Below, one piece after another: positions 9,878 to 18,259 of a stretch of 64,000 nt of DNA. The notes under the pieces were generated by a model. It was not told the origin of the DNA. It made no database searches and worked only from the letters and a program-made list of their open reading frames with translations. Each line of letters opens with the position of its first letter. Positions within the stretch are counted from its first letter, which is position 1. The translations under genes and the position numbers were made by a program. This DNA comes from Pectobacterium zantedeschiae (GTDB lineage: Bacteria > Pseudomonadota > Gammaproteobacteria > Enterobacterales > Enterobacteriaceae), in contig NZ_NWTM01000001.1 of the NCBI RefSeq assembly GCF_004137795.1, positions 1,539,229-1,603,228 on the forward strand. The letters are read 5' to 3'.

Positions 9878-12151
9878 TTAATTAACGCTTTCCGCTTTCC
9901 GCTTCTGCGCGCTTTGGAAGCCATAGGTCAGCTGTTGCGTCTCTTTATCCAGTTCCACCGTTACAGAACCACCATCCACCAGCGAACCAAACAGCAGCTC
10001 ATTGGCCAGCGGTTTCTTGAGGCTTTCCTGCATCACGCGCGCCATTGGTCGGGCACCCATCGCCTTGTCATAGCCTTTCTCTGCCAGCCAGTCACGCGCT
10101 TCATCGCTCACTTCCAGCGACACGCCTTTCGCGTCTAGCTGTGCCTGAAGTTCAACGATAAACTTATCGACAACCTGTTGGATAACATCGGTCGACAGAT
10201 GGTTGAACCAGATAATGCCATCAAGACGGTTGCGGAACTCCGGCGTAAACACCTTCTTAATCTCTTCCATCGCATCCGTACTGTTGTCCTGATGGATGAT
10301 ACCGATGGATTTACGCTGTGTTTCCCGCACGCCCGCATTGGTAGTCATGACGACAATGACATTGCGGAAATCCGCTTTACGGCCATTGTTATCTGTCAGC
10401 GTGCCGTTATCCATCACCTGCAACAGCAGGTTAAAGACGTCTGGGTGCGCTTTTTCGATTTCATCCAACAGCAGCACGGCATGAGGATGCTTGATCACCG
10501 CATCCGTCAGCAGACCGCCCTGATCGTAGCCCACATAGCCTGGAGGTGCACCAATCAGGCGGCTGACGGTATGACGCTCCATGTATTCAGACATGTCAAA
10601 GCGCAGCAGTTCGATATCCAGCGCTTTTGCCAACTGTAATGTCACTTCCGTCTTACCAACCCCCGTAGGGCCTGCGAACAGGAAGGAGCCTACCGGCTTG
10701 CGCTCCTGACCCAGTCCTGCACGGCTCATTTTGATGGATTCAGACAGCGCTTCGATAGCCTTGTCCTGCCCAAACACCAGCATTTTCAGGCGATCGCTGA
10801 GGTTTTTCAGCACATCACGATCGCTGGCGGAGACGGTTTTTTCTGGAATACGAGCGATACGGGCAACAACCGATTCGATGTCACTCACATTGACCGTTTT
10901 CTTGCGCTTGCTGACTGGCATCAAACGGCTTCTCGCGCCGGCTTCATCGATTACATCAATGGCTTTATCTGGCAGATGACGGTCATTGATGTATTTCACT
11001 GCCAGCTCTACTGCCGCACGAACCGCTTTTGACGTATAGCGAACATCATGGTGAGCCTCATACTTCGGCTTCAGACCATTAATGATTTGTATGGTTTCTT
11101 CCACGCTAGGTTCAGTGATATCGATTTTCTGGAAACGACGCGCCAACGCCCGATCCTTTTCAAAGATATTGCTGAATTCCTGATACGTCGTGGAACCAAT
11201 AACGCGGATCTTACCGCTGGAAAGCAGCGGTTTAATCAGATTAGCCGCATCAACCTGACCACCGGACGCTGCGCCAGCACCGATAATCGTGTGGATTTCA
11301 TCAATGAAGAGAATGCTGTTTTTATCCTGCTCTAGCTGCTTCAACAGTGCTTTGAAGCGTTTTTCAAAGTCACCGCGGTATTTGGTGCCTGCCAGCAGCG
11401 CCCCGATGTCCAGCGAGTACAGCGTGCACTCCGCCATCACTTCCGGCACATCGCCCTGCACAATACGCCAGGCCAGCCCTTCAGCAATCGCGGTTTTACC
11501 CACGCCGGACTCACCGACCAGCAGTGGGTTATTTTTACGGCGACGGCACAGTACCTGAATCGTGCGCTCCAGTTCTTTATCCCGGCCAATAAGCGGATCG
11601 ATACCGCCAACGCGAGCCAGTTGATTCAGATTGGTGGTGAAGTTTTCCATACGATCTTCCCCTCCTGCCTGTTCTTCATTGACGGGACTTTCAGCGTTCG
11701 GCGCCTGATCGGATTCTTCTTTGCGCGTGCCGTGAGAAATGAAGTTCACGACATCCAGACGACTAACGTCATGCTTACGCAGCAGGTAGGCGGCTTGGGA
11801 CTCCTGTTCGCTAAAAATTGCGACCAGAACGTTAGCGCCAGACACTTCACTGCGGCCGGAGGACTGCACATGAAAGACGGCGCGTTGCAGTACGCGTTGG
11901 AAGCTGAGCGTCGGCTGAGTTTCGCGCTCATCGTCACTCTGCGGTAATGTTGGAGTGGTCTGTTCAATGAAGGCTTCCAGCTCTTGGCGTAGCGCGGCTA
12001 AATCTACCGTGCAGGCTTCCAGTGCTTCACGGGCGGCCGGATTACTGAGTAGAGCCAACAGCAGGTGCTCCACGGTCATAAACTCGTGTCGGTGCTCACG
12101 CGCTCTGGCGAAAGCCATGTTGAGACTGAGTTCCAGTTCTTGATTGAGCAT
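9878..12151 (-). CDS. clpA: ATP-dependent Clp protease ATP-binding subunit ClpA
   Basis: ClpA is the AAA+ unfoldase that feeds substrates to ClpP. It has an N-domain (1 to about 145) that docks ClpS, then two ATPase rings: D1 Walker A GESGVGKT and D2 Walker A GPTGVGKT, with Walker B sites LFIDEIH and LLLDEIE. The ClpP-contact loop region, IGIIHQD, is present. I start at ATG 12151 (MLNQELELSLNMAFARA) as in E. coli; an upstream in-frame GTG would add five residues that overlap the GGAGAGG ribosome site. It lies 29 bases after clpS on the same strand. Confidence 0.98.
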   Translation of the reverse strand: MLNQELELSLNMAFARAREHRHEFMTVEHLLLALLSNPAAREALEACTVDLAALRQELEAFIEQTTPTLPQSDDERETQPTLSFQRVLQRAVFHVQSSGRSEVSGANVLVAIFSEQESQAAYLLRKHDVSRLDVVNFISHGTRKEESDQAPNAESPVNEEQAGGEDRMENFTTNLNQLARVGGIDPLIGRDKELERTIQVLCRRRKNNPLLVGESGVGKTAIAEGLAWRIVQGDVPEVMAECTLYSLDIGALLAGTKYRGDFEKRFKALLKQLEQDKNSILFIDEIHTIIGAGAASGGQVDAANLIKPLLSSGKIRVIGSTTYQEFSNIFEKDRALARRFQKIDITEPSVEETIQIINGLKPKYEAHHDVRYTSKAVRAAVELAVKYINDRHLPDKAIDVIDEAGARSRLMPVSKRKKTVNVSDIESVVARIARIPEKTVSASDRDVLKNLSDRLKMLVFGQDKAIEALSESIKMSRAGLGQERKPVGSFLFAGPTGVGKTEVTLQLAKALDIELLRFDMSEYMERHTVSRLIGAPPGYVGYDQGGLLTDAVIKHPHAVLLLDEIEKAHPDVFNLLLQVMDNGTLTDNNGRKADFRNVIVVMTTNAGVRETQRKSIGIIHQDNSTDAMEEIKKVFTPEFRNRLDGIIWFNHLSTDVIQQVVDKFIVELQAQLDAKGVSLEVSDEARDWLAEKGYDKAMGARPMARVMQESLKKPLANELLFGSLVDGGSVTVELDKETQQLTYGFQSAQKRKAESVN

Positions 12152-12180
12152 AGGCACCTCTCCCAATAAATCGCCTGACT

Positions 12181-12501
12181 TCAGGCTTTTTCCAGCGTAC
12201 AGAGCAGCGGGTGCTCGTTTTCTCTGGCATAACGATTAACTTGTACGACCTTGGTCTCAGCCACTTCAGCGCTGAATACGCCACAAATTGCTTTACCCTG
12301 ATAATGCACAGTTAACATAAGCTGTGTGGCACGTTCAATATCATAAGAAAAGAACTTTTGCAGAACGTCAATAACAAATTCCATCGGGGTGTAATCATCG
12401 TTATTCAACACCACGTTATACATGGACGGTGGCTGCAATTTTTCTTTCTGTTGATCGGCGGTCAGGCTTTCCGATTGTGACCACGTACTATTGTTTCCCA
12501 T
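12181..12501 (-). CDS. clpS: ClpA adaptor ClpS
   Basis: ClpS recognises N-end-rule residues and delivers proteins to ClpAP. The 106 residues hold a flexible N-terminus of about 24 residues and the folded domain with [20 protein letters not shown], the family hallmark, and [19 protein letters not shown]. It is upstream of clpA and probably in the same transcript, and diverges from cspD. Confidence 0.98.
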   Translation of the reverse strand: MGNNSTWSQSESLTADQQKEKLQPPSMYNVVLNNDDYTPMEFVIDVLQKFFSYDIERATQLMLTVHYQGKAICGVFSAEVAETKVVQVNRYARENEHPLLCTLEKA

Positions 12502-13049
12502 TCTCTATCCACATCATGTAACGAACATCGCGACTCGCGACATTGGTCTGTTTATTCCCAATAGATCCGAGAAGCAGGAAATGCGTGCCTGCGACTTGAA
12601 AGATGACGGGTACCTTTTAATCCCAGCCACTTAAGTATGGGTTCAGGGGGAAACACTGATGATGAGACTCTCGCTGGGATGCCTCGCATCGTGGTAGCCC
12701 CCGGAATCTCGATCCTTAAACAATCGGCATTACGGGTATTTCTACATTTACAGTAGCACGTCTACTTTTTATTTTACCACCTGAGGAATGAAATGGTTCC
12801 CGGAAAGCAAAATTCAAGGCCTGCACTCGATATCTTGATTACGCAACACGATTGCTGGTTCATCAATAGCGTTATCTGCATCAAACTTTGACAAACTCTC
12901 TTCCCCACCACGCGGTGGATCGCTTGACGCCGGGATCGATTTCACTAAAGTGTACGGATGAATTGATGAGGTTTTAATCAATTCGTATTCGTAGTAACCA
13001 AATAACCACACCTTACTGAAAAGAATACTCTTGCGAAGGATGTCAATGC
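12502..13049. other. Long clpS-cspD intergenic region with possible RNA structure
   Basis: This 548-base divergent region has no credible gene. It contains paired segments 12620-12627 with 12673-12680 (ATCCCAGC/GCTGGGAT) and 12640-12650 with 12698-12708, which interleave. A degenerate half of the MITE end (ACTTGAAAGATGACGGGTA) lies near 12593-12612. An inverted repeat GAATTGAT/ATCAATTC (12960-12984) lies about 65 bases before cspD. Confidence 0.45.
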
Positions 13050-13271
13050 ATGGAGACAGGTACTGTTAAATGGTTCAATAATGCCAAAGGGTTTGGTTTT
13101 ATCTGTCCAGAAGGGGGCGGTGACGATATCTTCGCGCACTACTCAACGATTCAAATGGATGGTTACCGGACTCTGAAAGCCGGACAGGTTGTCAGGTTTG
13201 ATGTTCATCAAGGGCCGAAAGGCAATCATGCCTGCCTGATCGTCCCGCAAATCGCCGAGGCCGCATCCTGA
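13050..13271 (+). CDS. cspD: Cold-shock-like protein CspD
   Basis: CspD is a stationary-phase, single-stranded-DNA-binding toxin-like inhibitor of replication. The 73 residues form one cold-shock domain with RNP1-like KGFGFICP and RNP2-like DIFAHYS. The match to E. coli CspD rather than CspA is clear from the start, METGTVKWFNNAKGF, and the YRTLKAGQVVRFDVHQG segment. It is divergent from clpS, as in E. coli. Confidence 0.96.
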   Translation: METGTVKWFNNAKGFGFICPEGGGDDIFAHYSTIQMDGYRTLKAGQVVRFDVHQGPKGNHACLIVPQIAEAAS

Positions 13272-13346
13272 CCCCTTCTACATACACCCTACACTTCTAC
13301 TCAGAACACGCGACGCTAAACAGTAAAAATTAATACAATGCGACCA

Positions 13347-13376
13347 ATGCCGTTCAGCACACTGAACGGCATTTTT
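13347..13376 (+). terminator. Terminator after cspD
   Basis: An 11-base-pair perfect stem (ATGCCGTTCAG/CTGAACGGCAT) with a four-base loop is followed by TTTTT. It may serve both cspD and the convergent ybjD. Confidence 0.85.
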
Positions 13377-13402
13377 ATTTAGAGTCTATGCGTCGCGCGC
13401 AT

Positions 13403-15067
13403 CTAATCCGCACGTCCGCGGGCCAGCCACAGGACGCGGGAGAACATGCTGCGAATAAGCGGTGGGATCGCATCGCTGCCCATCGCGGCGGCTTCCATCG
13501 CCACTTCAATTGCCAGATCAGGTTTGGATGAACGATGGATAGCCCTGATGATAATTTTGTGCATCGATAGCGGCACTTTCTCCGGTAGTTGTGCGATGCG
13601 GTGATAAACCTGGCTGAATCCCTCACGATACATGTAGTGTTCCATGTCCGATGCCGGCAAGACGGTCAGATGATCTCGCTCACTTTCATTCTGTACGATT
13701 AACTGGCTCCTCGCCGTCGCCGCATACTTTTTCCCCGCATCGTCGCCATCGACCAGCACATGCCATTCAATCCCCATACGACGCGCGAACTTCAGCAATG
13801 GCCGAAGACCCGACTGGGCAAACTCAATCACTTTTACCCCTTCCGCCTCAAAATGATGGCCACACTGACGCGCGAGCTCATTCAACATCCAGACTTCGGT
13901 TTCCCCTTCCACCAGTAACCAACAGCGGGCGAAAAGCGAGGCTGGCCGGTTCAAACGAATGTGAAACGCAATCCGCCGGCTGTCTTCCGCGTTCATGCCC
14001 TGACGACCAATACGGTACGTCGCAACCCTTGAGGACTCTCGCACCAGACGACACACCTGCTCCATCGGTACCAGCGACAGCAGCTCTCCCGAATTGGTCG
14101 TCGTGACTTTCTGAAGTGGCAGTTGCGTCAGAAGCCCCCACGCAACTGACAGCATAATCGGGTGCAGCCGGGTTTCCGGGTCTTCAATCAGCAAGAGTGG
14201 ACGAGCGTGGGGATCCAACGCCACAGACCCTTTCGCCTGTAACAGCGTGGAGAACAGCTCTAACAGGATAATTCGGCGACTGCGGCTATTGGGATCGGCA
14301 ATCAGGCGGTTGATGTTATCCAGCGACCGCCACGATTTACCGTTGTGCGTTCGCGCATGGCGGTGATGGCGTCGGTCGTTACCCGTGGCGTTCTGCTCGG
14401 AAAAATAGTGTTCCAGCAGTTGCCGCATAGCGACTAATCCCTGGCGCAGCTCTTTATCCGTCAGCTTCTGTGGATTTTGCACCAGCTCACGCATCAGTTG
14501 CTCAAACTGCTGAGCTAGCTTTTCATTGCTGTTATCTAACGTCGCCGCCAGCGTTCCCGAACGCAGACGTCGCATAAAGCGCGCATCGCGCAGCCGTAGC
14601 ACCGGATGCAGGCGGATAATTTCTCTAGCCAGCTCATCAATATCGTCCAGCGGTATCGGATGCCCGTCGGCGTCCAGAAAACTGCGCCAGGTGAAAACCG
14701 ACTGACTTTCGTCCACCTCACCTTCCAGCCGATAAAAAACGCGGTATAACGACTCGTTTCCCTCCACCCAAACGGGGCTAAGCGAACGGTAGCGAGGAGA
14801 TAAATGGTGGCCAGGTGCCGTCTCGCAAAAAGTAAAAATAACCTGAAGGTGCTTTTCCCGACTGTTTTCATCCCCCGGAGTGAAGTGAAAATCCTGCATG
14901 TCAAAATGATAAAGCGGCAACGTCGGTGCCAACAGCAGCGAGAGTGCATCCAGCAGGCTCGATTTACCCCAGGCGTTCTCCCCAATCAGCACGTTATTTT
15001 CGTCCAGTGTCAGCGACAGACGATTGATTCCCCGAAACCCCAGGATTTCAATACTTTCCAGATGCAT
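13403..15067 (-). CDS. ybjD: OLD-family ATPase/TOPRIM nuclease YbjD
   Basis: This protein resembles E. coli YbjD and belongs to the class of OLD (overcoming lysogenization defect) nucleases. Residues 1 to about 350 form an SMC/RecF-like ATPase: Walker A GENAWGKSS at 29-37, where most relatives have GxNGxGKS, and Walker B LLLIEDPE near 290-297. The C-terminal TOPRIM domain shows LLVEGETEVWML with the catalytic Glu and VLVDGDDAGKKYA with the DxD. It acts on DNA, but a cellular role is not settled. Its neighbours differ from E. coli: aqpZ, ybjX and macAB are missing between cspD and lysO. Confidence 0.9.
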   Translation of the reverse strand: MHLESIEILGFRGINRLSLTLDENNVLIGENAWGKSSLLDALSLLLAPTLPLYHFDMQDFHFTPGDENSREKHLQVIFTFCETAPGHHLSPRYRSLSPVWVEGNESLYRVFYRLEGEVDESQSVFTWRSFLDADGHPIPLDDIDELAREIIRLHPVLRLRDARFMRRLRSGTLAATLDNSNEKLAQQFEQLMRELVQNPQKLTDKELRQGLVAMRQLLEHYFSEQNATGNDRRHHRHARTHNGKSWRSLDNINRLIADPNSRSRRIILLELFSTLLQAKGSVALDPHARPLLLIEDPETRLHPIMLSVAWGLLTQLPLQKVTTTNSGELLSLVPMEQVCRLVRESSRVATYRIGRQGMNAEDSRRIAFHIRLNRPASLFARCWLLVEGETEVWMLNELARQCGHHFEAEGVKVIEFAQSGLRPLLKFARRMGIEWHVLVDGDDAGKKYAATARSQLIVQNESERDHLTVLPASDMEHYMYREGFSQVYHRIAQLPEKVPLSMHKIIIRAIHRSSKPDLAIEVAMEAAAMGSDAIPPLIRSMFSRVLWLARGRAD

Positions 15068-15280
15068 TATTCTCTCCTGTAGCGGCTGCCTGCGGATTTC
15101 TGCTGGTAAGATCCCCTCCGAGTAGAATATCCTGCCAGACAGCGCTTTACTCGCTCCGATAATTTGTTTAATTTTAATAGATTATCGTTTTTCTTCCCGC
15201 CAAGTGTAGCCGATGAATCCCACGATGCTGTCAATGCACGGTTTGTATTTCCGTCGTATAGACATCTCTCGGGGTAACAA

Positions 15281-15307
15281 ATGAAGAAGAAAAGCCTCAT
15301 TGTCTAA
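15281..15307 (+). CDS. Candidate lysine-rich leader peptide of lysO
   Basis: The open frame MKKKSLIV (codons ATG AAG AAG AAA AGC CTC ATT GTC TAA) lies 69 bases before lysO. It has a GGGG ribosome site six bases upstream. Its stop codon is two bases from a terminator-like hairpin. Three consecutive lysine codons before a terminator in front of a lysine exporter suggest translation-coupled attenuation. The stop position would place a terminating ribosome over the 5' arm of the hairpin. This is inference from layout; eight codons could occur by chance. Confidence 0.55.
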   Translation: MKKKSLIV

Positions 15308-15309
15308 CG

Positions 15310-15354
15310 ACGGCAACCCCCGCCAATCCTAAAATACGGGTTAGCGCCGTTTTT
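15310..15354 (+). terminator. Candidate attenuator terminator in the lysO leader
   Basis: An ACGGC-AACCC / GGGTT-AGC-GCCGT two-part stem, with a three-base bulge and an 18-base loop, is followed by TTTTT. It ends only 22 bases before the lysO start. Its CCCC-containing 5' arm could instead pair with the leader GGGG ribosome site at 15271-15275, giving an alternative fold. Confidence 0.6.
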
Positions 15355-15376
15355 CTCGCGTAAGGACATCAATTCT

Positions 15377-16279
15377 GTGATGTATTCAGGATTATTAATT
15401 ATTTTATTACCGCTCATCATTGGCTATCTGGTACCGCTACGTGCCAAAAAAGCATTACAGCTGATTAATCAACTGTTGAGTTGGATGGTGTACGTTATTC
15501 TGTTTTTGATGGGAATTAGTCTGGCATTTCTGGAAAATCTCAGCAGTAATTTGTTACTGATCTTCCGCTACACCGCTGTCTTCGCGTTGTGCATTGTCGC
15601 GGCAAACGGTGTTGCGCTGTGGCTGTGGGAAAAACGTAGCGCGTGGCAGAGCAAGTTTAGAGATGCAGCCCCGCCTTCCCGACTGCGTATGATCGTTGAA
15701 TCATTCAAACTCTGCGGCGTAGTCTTCGGAGGCTTTTCGCTCGGTTTAACGCAATGGTCAGGGTTCACTCACGCCAGTAAAGGCAGCGAGTATGCCCTGA
15801 TTTTTCTGCTATTTTTGGTGGGCATTCAACTGCGTAACAGCGGAATGACGCTGCGTCAGATCGTATTAAATCGTCGCGGTCTGGTTATTGCGCTCATCGT
15901 GGGTATCAGCGCCCTCGGTGGCGGCCTGCTTGCTGCGTGGATTCTGGGGCTACCGCTAAAAACCGGTCTGGCGATGGCATCCGGCTATGGGTGGTATTCG
16001 CTATCAGGCATTCTGCTGACCGACGCCCTCGGCCCCGTCATCGGCAGTGCGGCATTTTTCAACGATCTGACCCGCGAGTTACTGGCGATTATGCTGATTC
16101 CTGCGCTGGCACAGCGCAATCGCTCATGCGCATTAGGCCTGTGCGGTGCAACATCGATGGATTTCACACTGCCCGTTTTACAGCGCAGCGCGGGTGTTGA
16201 TATCGTACCTGCTGCCATCGTACACGGTTTCTTGTTAAGCCTCGCGGCACCAATATTGATGGCATTATTTACCTCATAA
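15377..16279 (+). CDS. lysO: L-lysine exporter LysO (YbjE)
   Basis: LysO exports L-lysine (and toxic analogues) across the inner membrane. The roughly 300 residues form about eight hydrophobic segments with family blocks LFLVGIQLRNSGMTLRQIVLNRRG, ASGYGWYSLSGILL, GSAAFFNDL and LCGATSMDFTLPVLQR, all matching E. coli YbjE. The frame opens with GTG-ATG. The AAGGA ribosome site is ten bases from the GTG (15377) and thirteen from the ATG (15380), so either may be used. A leader peptide and hairpin precede it. Confidence 0.93.
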   Translation: MMYSGLLIILLPLIIGYLVPLRAKKALQLINQLLSWMVYVILFLMGISLAFLENLSSNLLLIFRYTAVFALCIVAANGVALWLWEKRSAWQSKFRDAAPPSRLRMIVESFKLCGVVFGGFSLGLTQWSGFTHASKGSEYALIFLLFLVGIQLRNSGMTLRQIVLNRRGLVIALIVGISALGGGLLAAWILGLPLKTGLAMASGYGWYSLSGILLTDALGPVIGSAAFFNDLTRELLAIMLIPALAQRNRSCALGLCGATSMDFTLPVLQRSAGVDIVPAAIVHGFLLSLAAPILMALFTS

Positions 16280-16353
16280 GCGCCTACTTCTCACCTTTTT
16301 CCCCTCGTTTATGGGCTGTGATTGAGAGTGATTTTCATTGCCCATCACCAAAA

Positions 16354-16367
16354 TTGCGCTAAATCAA
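16354..16367 (+). promoter_or_regulatory. FNR-like site upstream of hcp
   Basis: TTGCGCTAAATCAA has a perfect right half (ATCAA) and a weaker left half of the TTGAT-N4-ATCAA FNR consensus. FNR control of hcp-hcr is established in E. coli. Confidence 0.5.
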
Positions 16368-16427
16368 ATTTACCTAAAGTTGCATTAAAAAAGCCTTTTT
16401 ACCTGCCTCGGCTGACACTATGCTTTA

Positions 16428-16450
16428 AACAAGCATTTTAAATGCAACTT
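16428..16450 (+). promoter_or_regulatory. NsrR-type operator upstream of hcp
   Basis: A 23-base palindrome of the 11-1-11 NsrR type is present, with core AAGCATTTTAAATGCAA and an outer ACTT. It ends 17 bases before the hcp ATG. A second half-site, AAGTTGCATT, is at 16377-16386. NsrR is the nitric-oxide-sensing repressor of hcp in E. coli. Confidence 0.75.
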
Positions 16451-16467
16451 AAAAAAAGGAAGTCATT

Positions 16468-18120
16468 ATGTTTTGTGTGCAATGTGAACAAACGATTCGT
16501 ACCCCTGTTGGAAATGGCTGCTCTTACGCGCAGGGCATGTGCGGCAAAACCGCAGAAACCTCCGATCTACAAGACCTGCTGGTGGCTGTGCTACAAGGAC
16601 TTTCGGCCTGGGCGCTGAAAGCACGCGAGCTGGATATTATCGATCATGATGTAGACAGCTTTGCGCCACGTGCCTTCTTCTCTACGTTAACCAACGTTAA
16701 CTTCGATTCCCAACGTATTATTGGCTACGCGCAGGAAGCCATTACGTTGCGTGAATCGCTGGCGGTTCGCTGTCGTCTGCACGATGCCACGGTGACCGTA
16801 GATCACCCGATGGCGGCACTGCAACTTGCTGGCAACGATATTCCGGCCTTGCTGCAACAAGCGGAAGATTTTGCGCTAGACAGCGATAAAGCCAGTATCG
16901 GTGATGACGTCCATGGCTTACGCATGCTCAACCTCTACGGTTTGAAAGGTGCAGCGGCCTACATGGAGCACGCCCACGTTCTCGGTCAGTATGACAACGC
17001 TATCTATGCCGAATATCATGCTTTCATGGCGTGGCTGGGCACACAGCCATCCGATGTTGACACCCTACTGAACAACGCGATGGGCATCGGTAAAATGAAC
17101 TTCAACGTCATGGCGATCCTCGACCATGGCGAAACCGATGCTTACGGTCACCCACAGCCAACCTCCGTTAACGTGCGCCCGATTGCCGGTAAAGCCATTC
17201 TGATTTCCGGCCATGATCTGAAAGATCTGCGCATGTTGCTGGAGCAAACCGAAGGCACGGGTGTGAATATTTATACCCACGGCGAGATGCTGCCTGCGCA
17301 CGGTTACCCAGAGCTGAAAAAATTCAAGCATTTGGCAGGTAACTACGGCAGCGGCTGGCAAAACCAGCAGACCGAATTCGCCAAGTTCCCTGGCGCAATT
17401 GTCATGACCTCTAACTGTATTATCGACCCGAACGTAGGCAACTACGGCGATCGCATCTGGACGCGTAGCATCGTCGGCTGGCCGGGCGTGAATCATCTGG
17501 AAGGCGACGATTTCAGCCCGGTTATCGAACAAGCACAGGGTCTGGCTGGTTTCCCGTACAGCGAAATCGAGCACACGATCACCGTCGGCTTTGGTCGTGA
17601 AACGTTGCTGAGCGCCGCCGATACCGTGATCGATCTGGTTGCACAGAAAAAACTGCGCCACGTCTTCCTGGTTGGTGGATGTGACGGTAGCCGTGAAGAA
17701 CGTAGCTACTTCACTGACTTCACGCTGAATGTCCCACAAGACTGCCTGATCATGACGCTGGCATGCGGTAAATACCGTTTCAACAAACTGGACTTCGGGA
17801 CACTGGAAGGTCTGCCGCGTCTGCTGGATGTCGGCCAATGTAATGACGCCTACGCGGCCATTATTCTGGCTGTCAAACTGGCAGAGAAACTGGGCTGTGG
17901 CGTCAACGATCTGCCGCTGAGTCTGGTACTGTCCTGGTTTGAACAGAAAGCGATTGTCATCCTACTCACCCTGCTGTCCCTCGGCGTGAAAAATATCTAC
18001 ACCGGGCCAACTGCACCGGGCTTCCTGACGGACAATCTGCTTGCCATTCTGAATGACAAATTCGGTATGCGGGCAATTACCACCGTTGAACAGGACATGA
18101 ACACCATTCTGGCCGCTTGA
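16468..18120 (+). CDS. hcp: Hydroxylamine/NO reductase, hybrid cluster protein
   Basis: Hcp reduces nitric oxide (and hydroxylamine) under anaerobic nitrosative stress and takes part in S-nitrosylation. The N-terminal CX2CX11CX6C (Cys 3, 6, 18, 25) binds a [2Fe-2S] cluster and marks the enterobacterial class. The hybrid Fe-S-O cluster ligands lie further on, in [35 protein letters not shown] and LACGKYRF. The length of 550 is normal. The ribosome site AAGGAAG is good. It forms a pair with hcr (139 bases downstream). Confidence 0.98.
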   Translation: MFCVQCEQTIRTPVGNGCSYAQGMCGKTAETSDLQDLLVAVLQGLSAWALKARELDIIDHDVDSFAPRAFFSTLTNVNFDSQRIIGYAQEAITLRESLAVRCRLHDATVTVDHPMAALQLAGNDIPALLQQAEDFALDSDKASIGDDVHGLRMLNLYGLKGAAAYMEHAHVLGQYDNAIYAEYHAFMAWLGTQPSDVDTLLNNAMGIGKMNFNVMAILDHGETDAYGHPQPTSVNVRPIAGKAILISGHDLKDLRMLLEQTEGTGVNIYTHGEMLPAHGYPELKKFKHLAGNYGSGWQNQQTEFAKFPGAIVMTSNCIIDPNVGNYGDRIWTRSIVGWPGVNHLEGDDFSPVIEQAQGLAGFPYSEIEHTITVGFGRETLLSAADTVIDLVAQKKLRHVFLVGGCDGSREERSYFTDFTLNVPQDCLIMTLACGKYRFNKLDFGTLEGLPRLLDVGQCNDAYAAIILAVKLAEKLGCGVNDLPLSLVLSWFEQKAIVILLTLLSLGVKNIYTGPTAPGFLTDNLLAILNDKFGMRAITTVEQDMNTILAA

Positions 18121-18259
18121 TGAATCAATGCGGACGGAGGAGCGCGTTCCTCGTCACGCAGCGTGAGGTGTCGATATTGATGCCTCATGCTAAGCCTACC
18201 TTCCCATAGGCCGCTATTTTTACACGCTTCACCGTATCCGTTTGTTATGGAGATTGACT

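Noticed and set aside
9914-11947. Multiple plus-strand frames opposite clpA
   Set aside because: Shadows of a strongly conserved gene; none has a ribosome site or homology.
12814-13011. 65-codon minus-strand frame upstream of cspD
   Set aside because: No ribosome site, low-complexity composition, and lies in the regulatory region.
15080-15376. Lysine riboswitch upstream of lysO
   Set aside because: The conserved lysine-aptamer segments are not recognisable; the leader-peptide arrangement explains the region better.
17065-17838. 257-codon frame antisense to hcp
   Set aside because: Mirrors the codon bias of hcp; it lacks domain-like features and lies fully within the conserved coding sequence.
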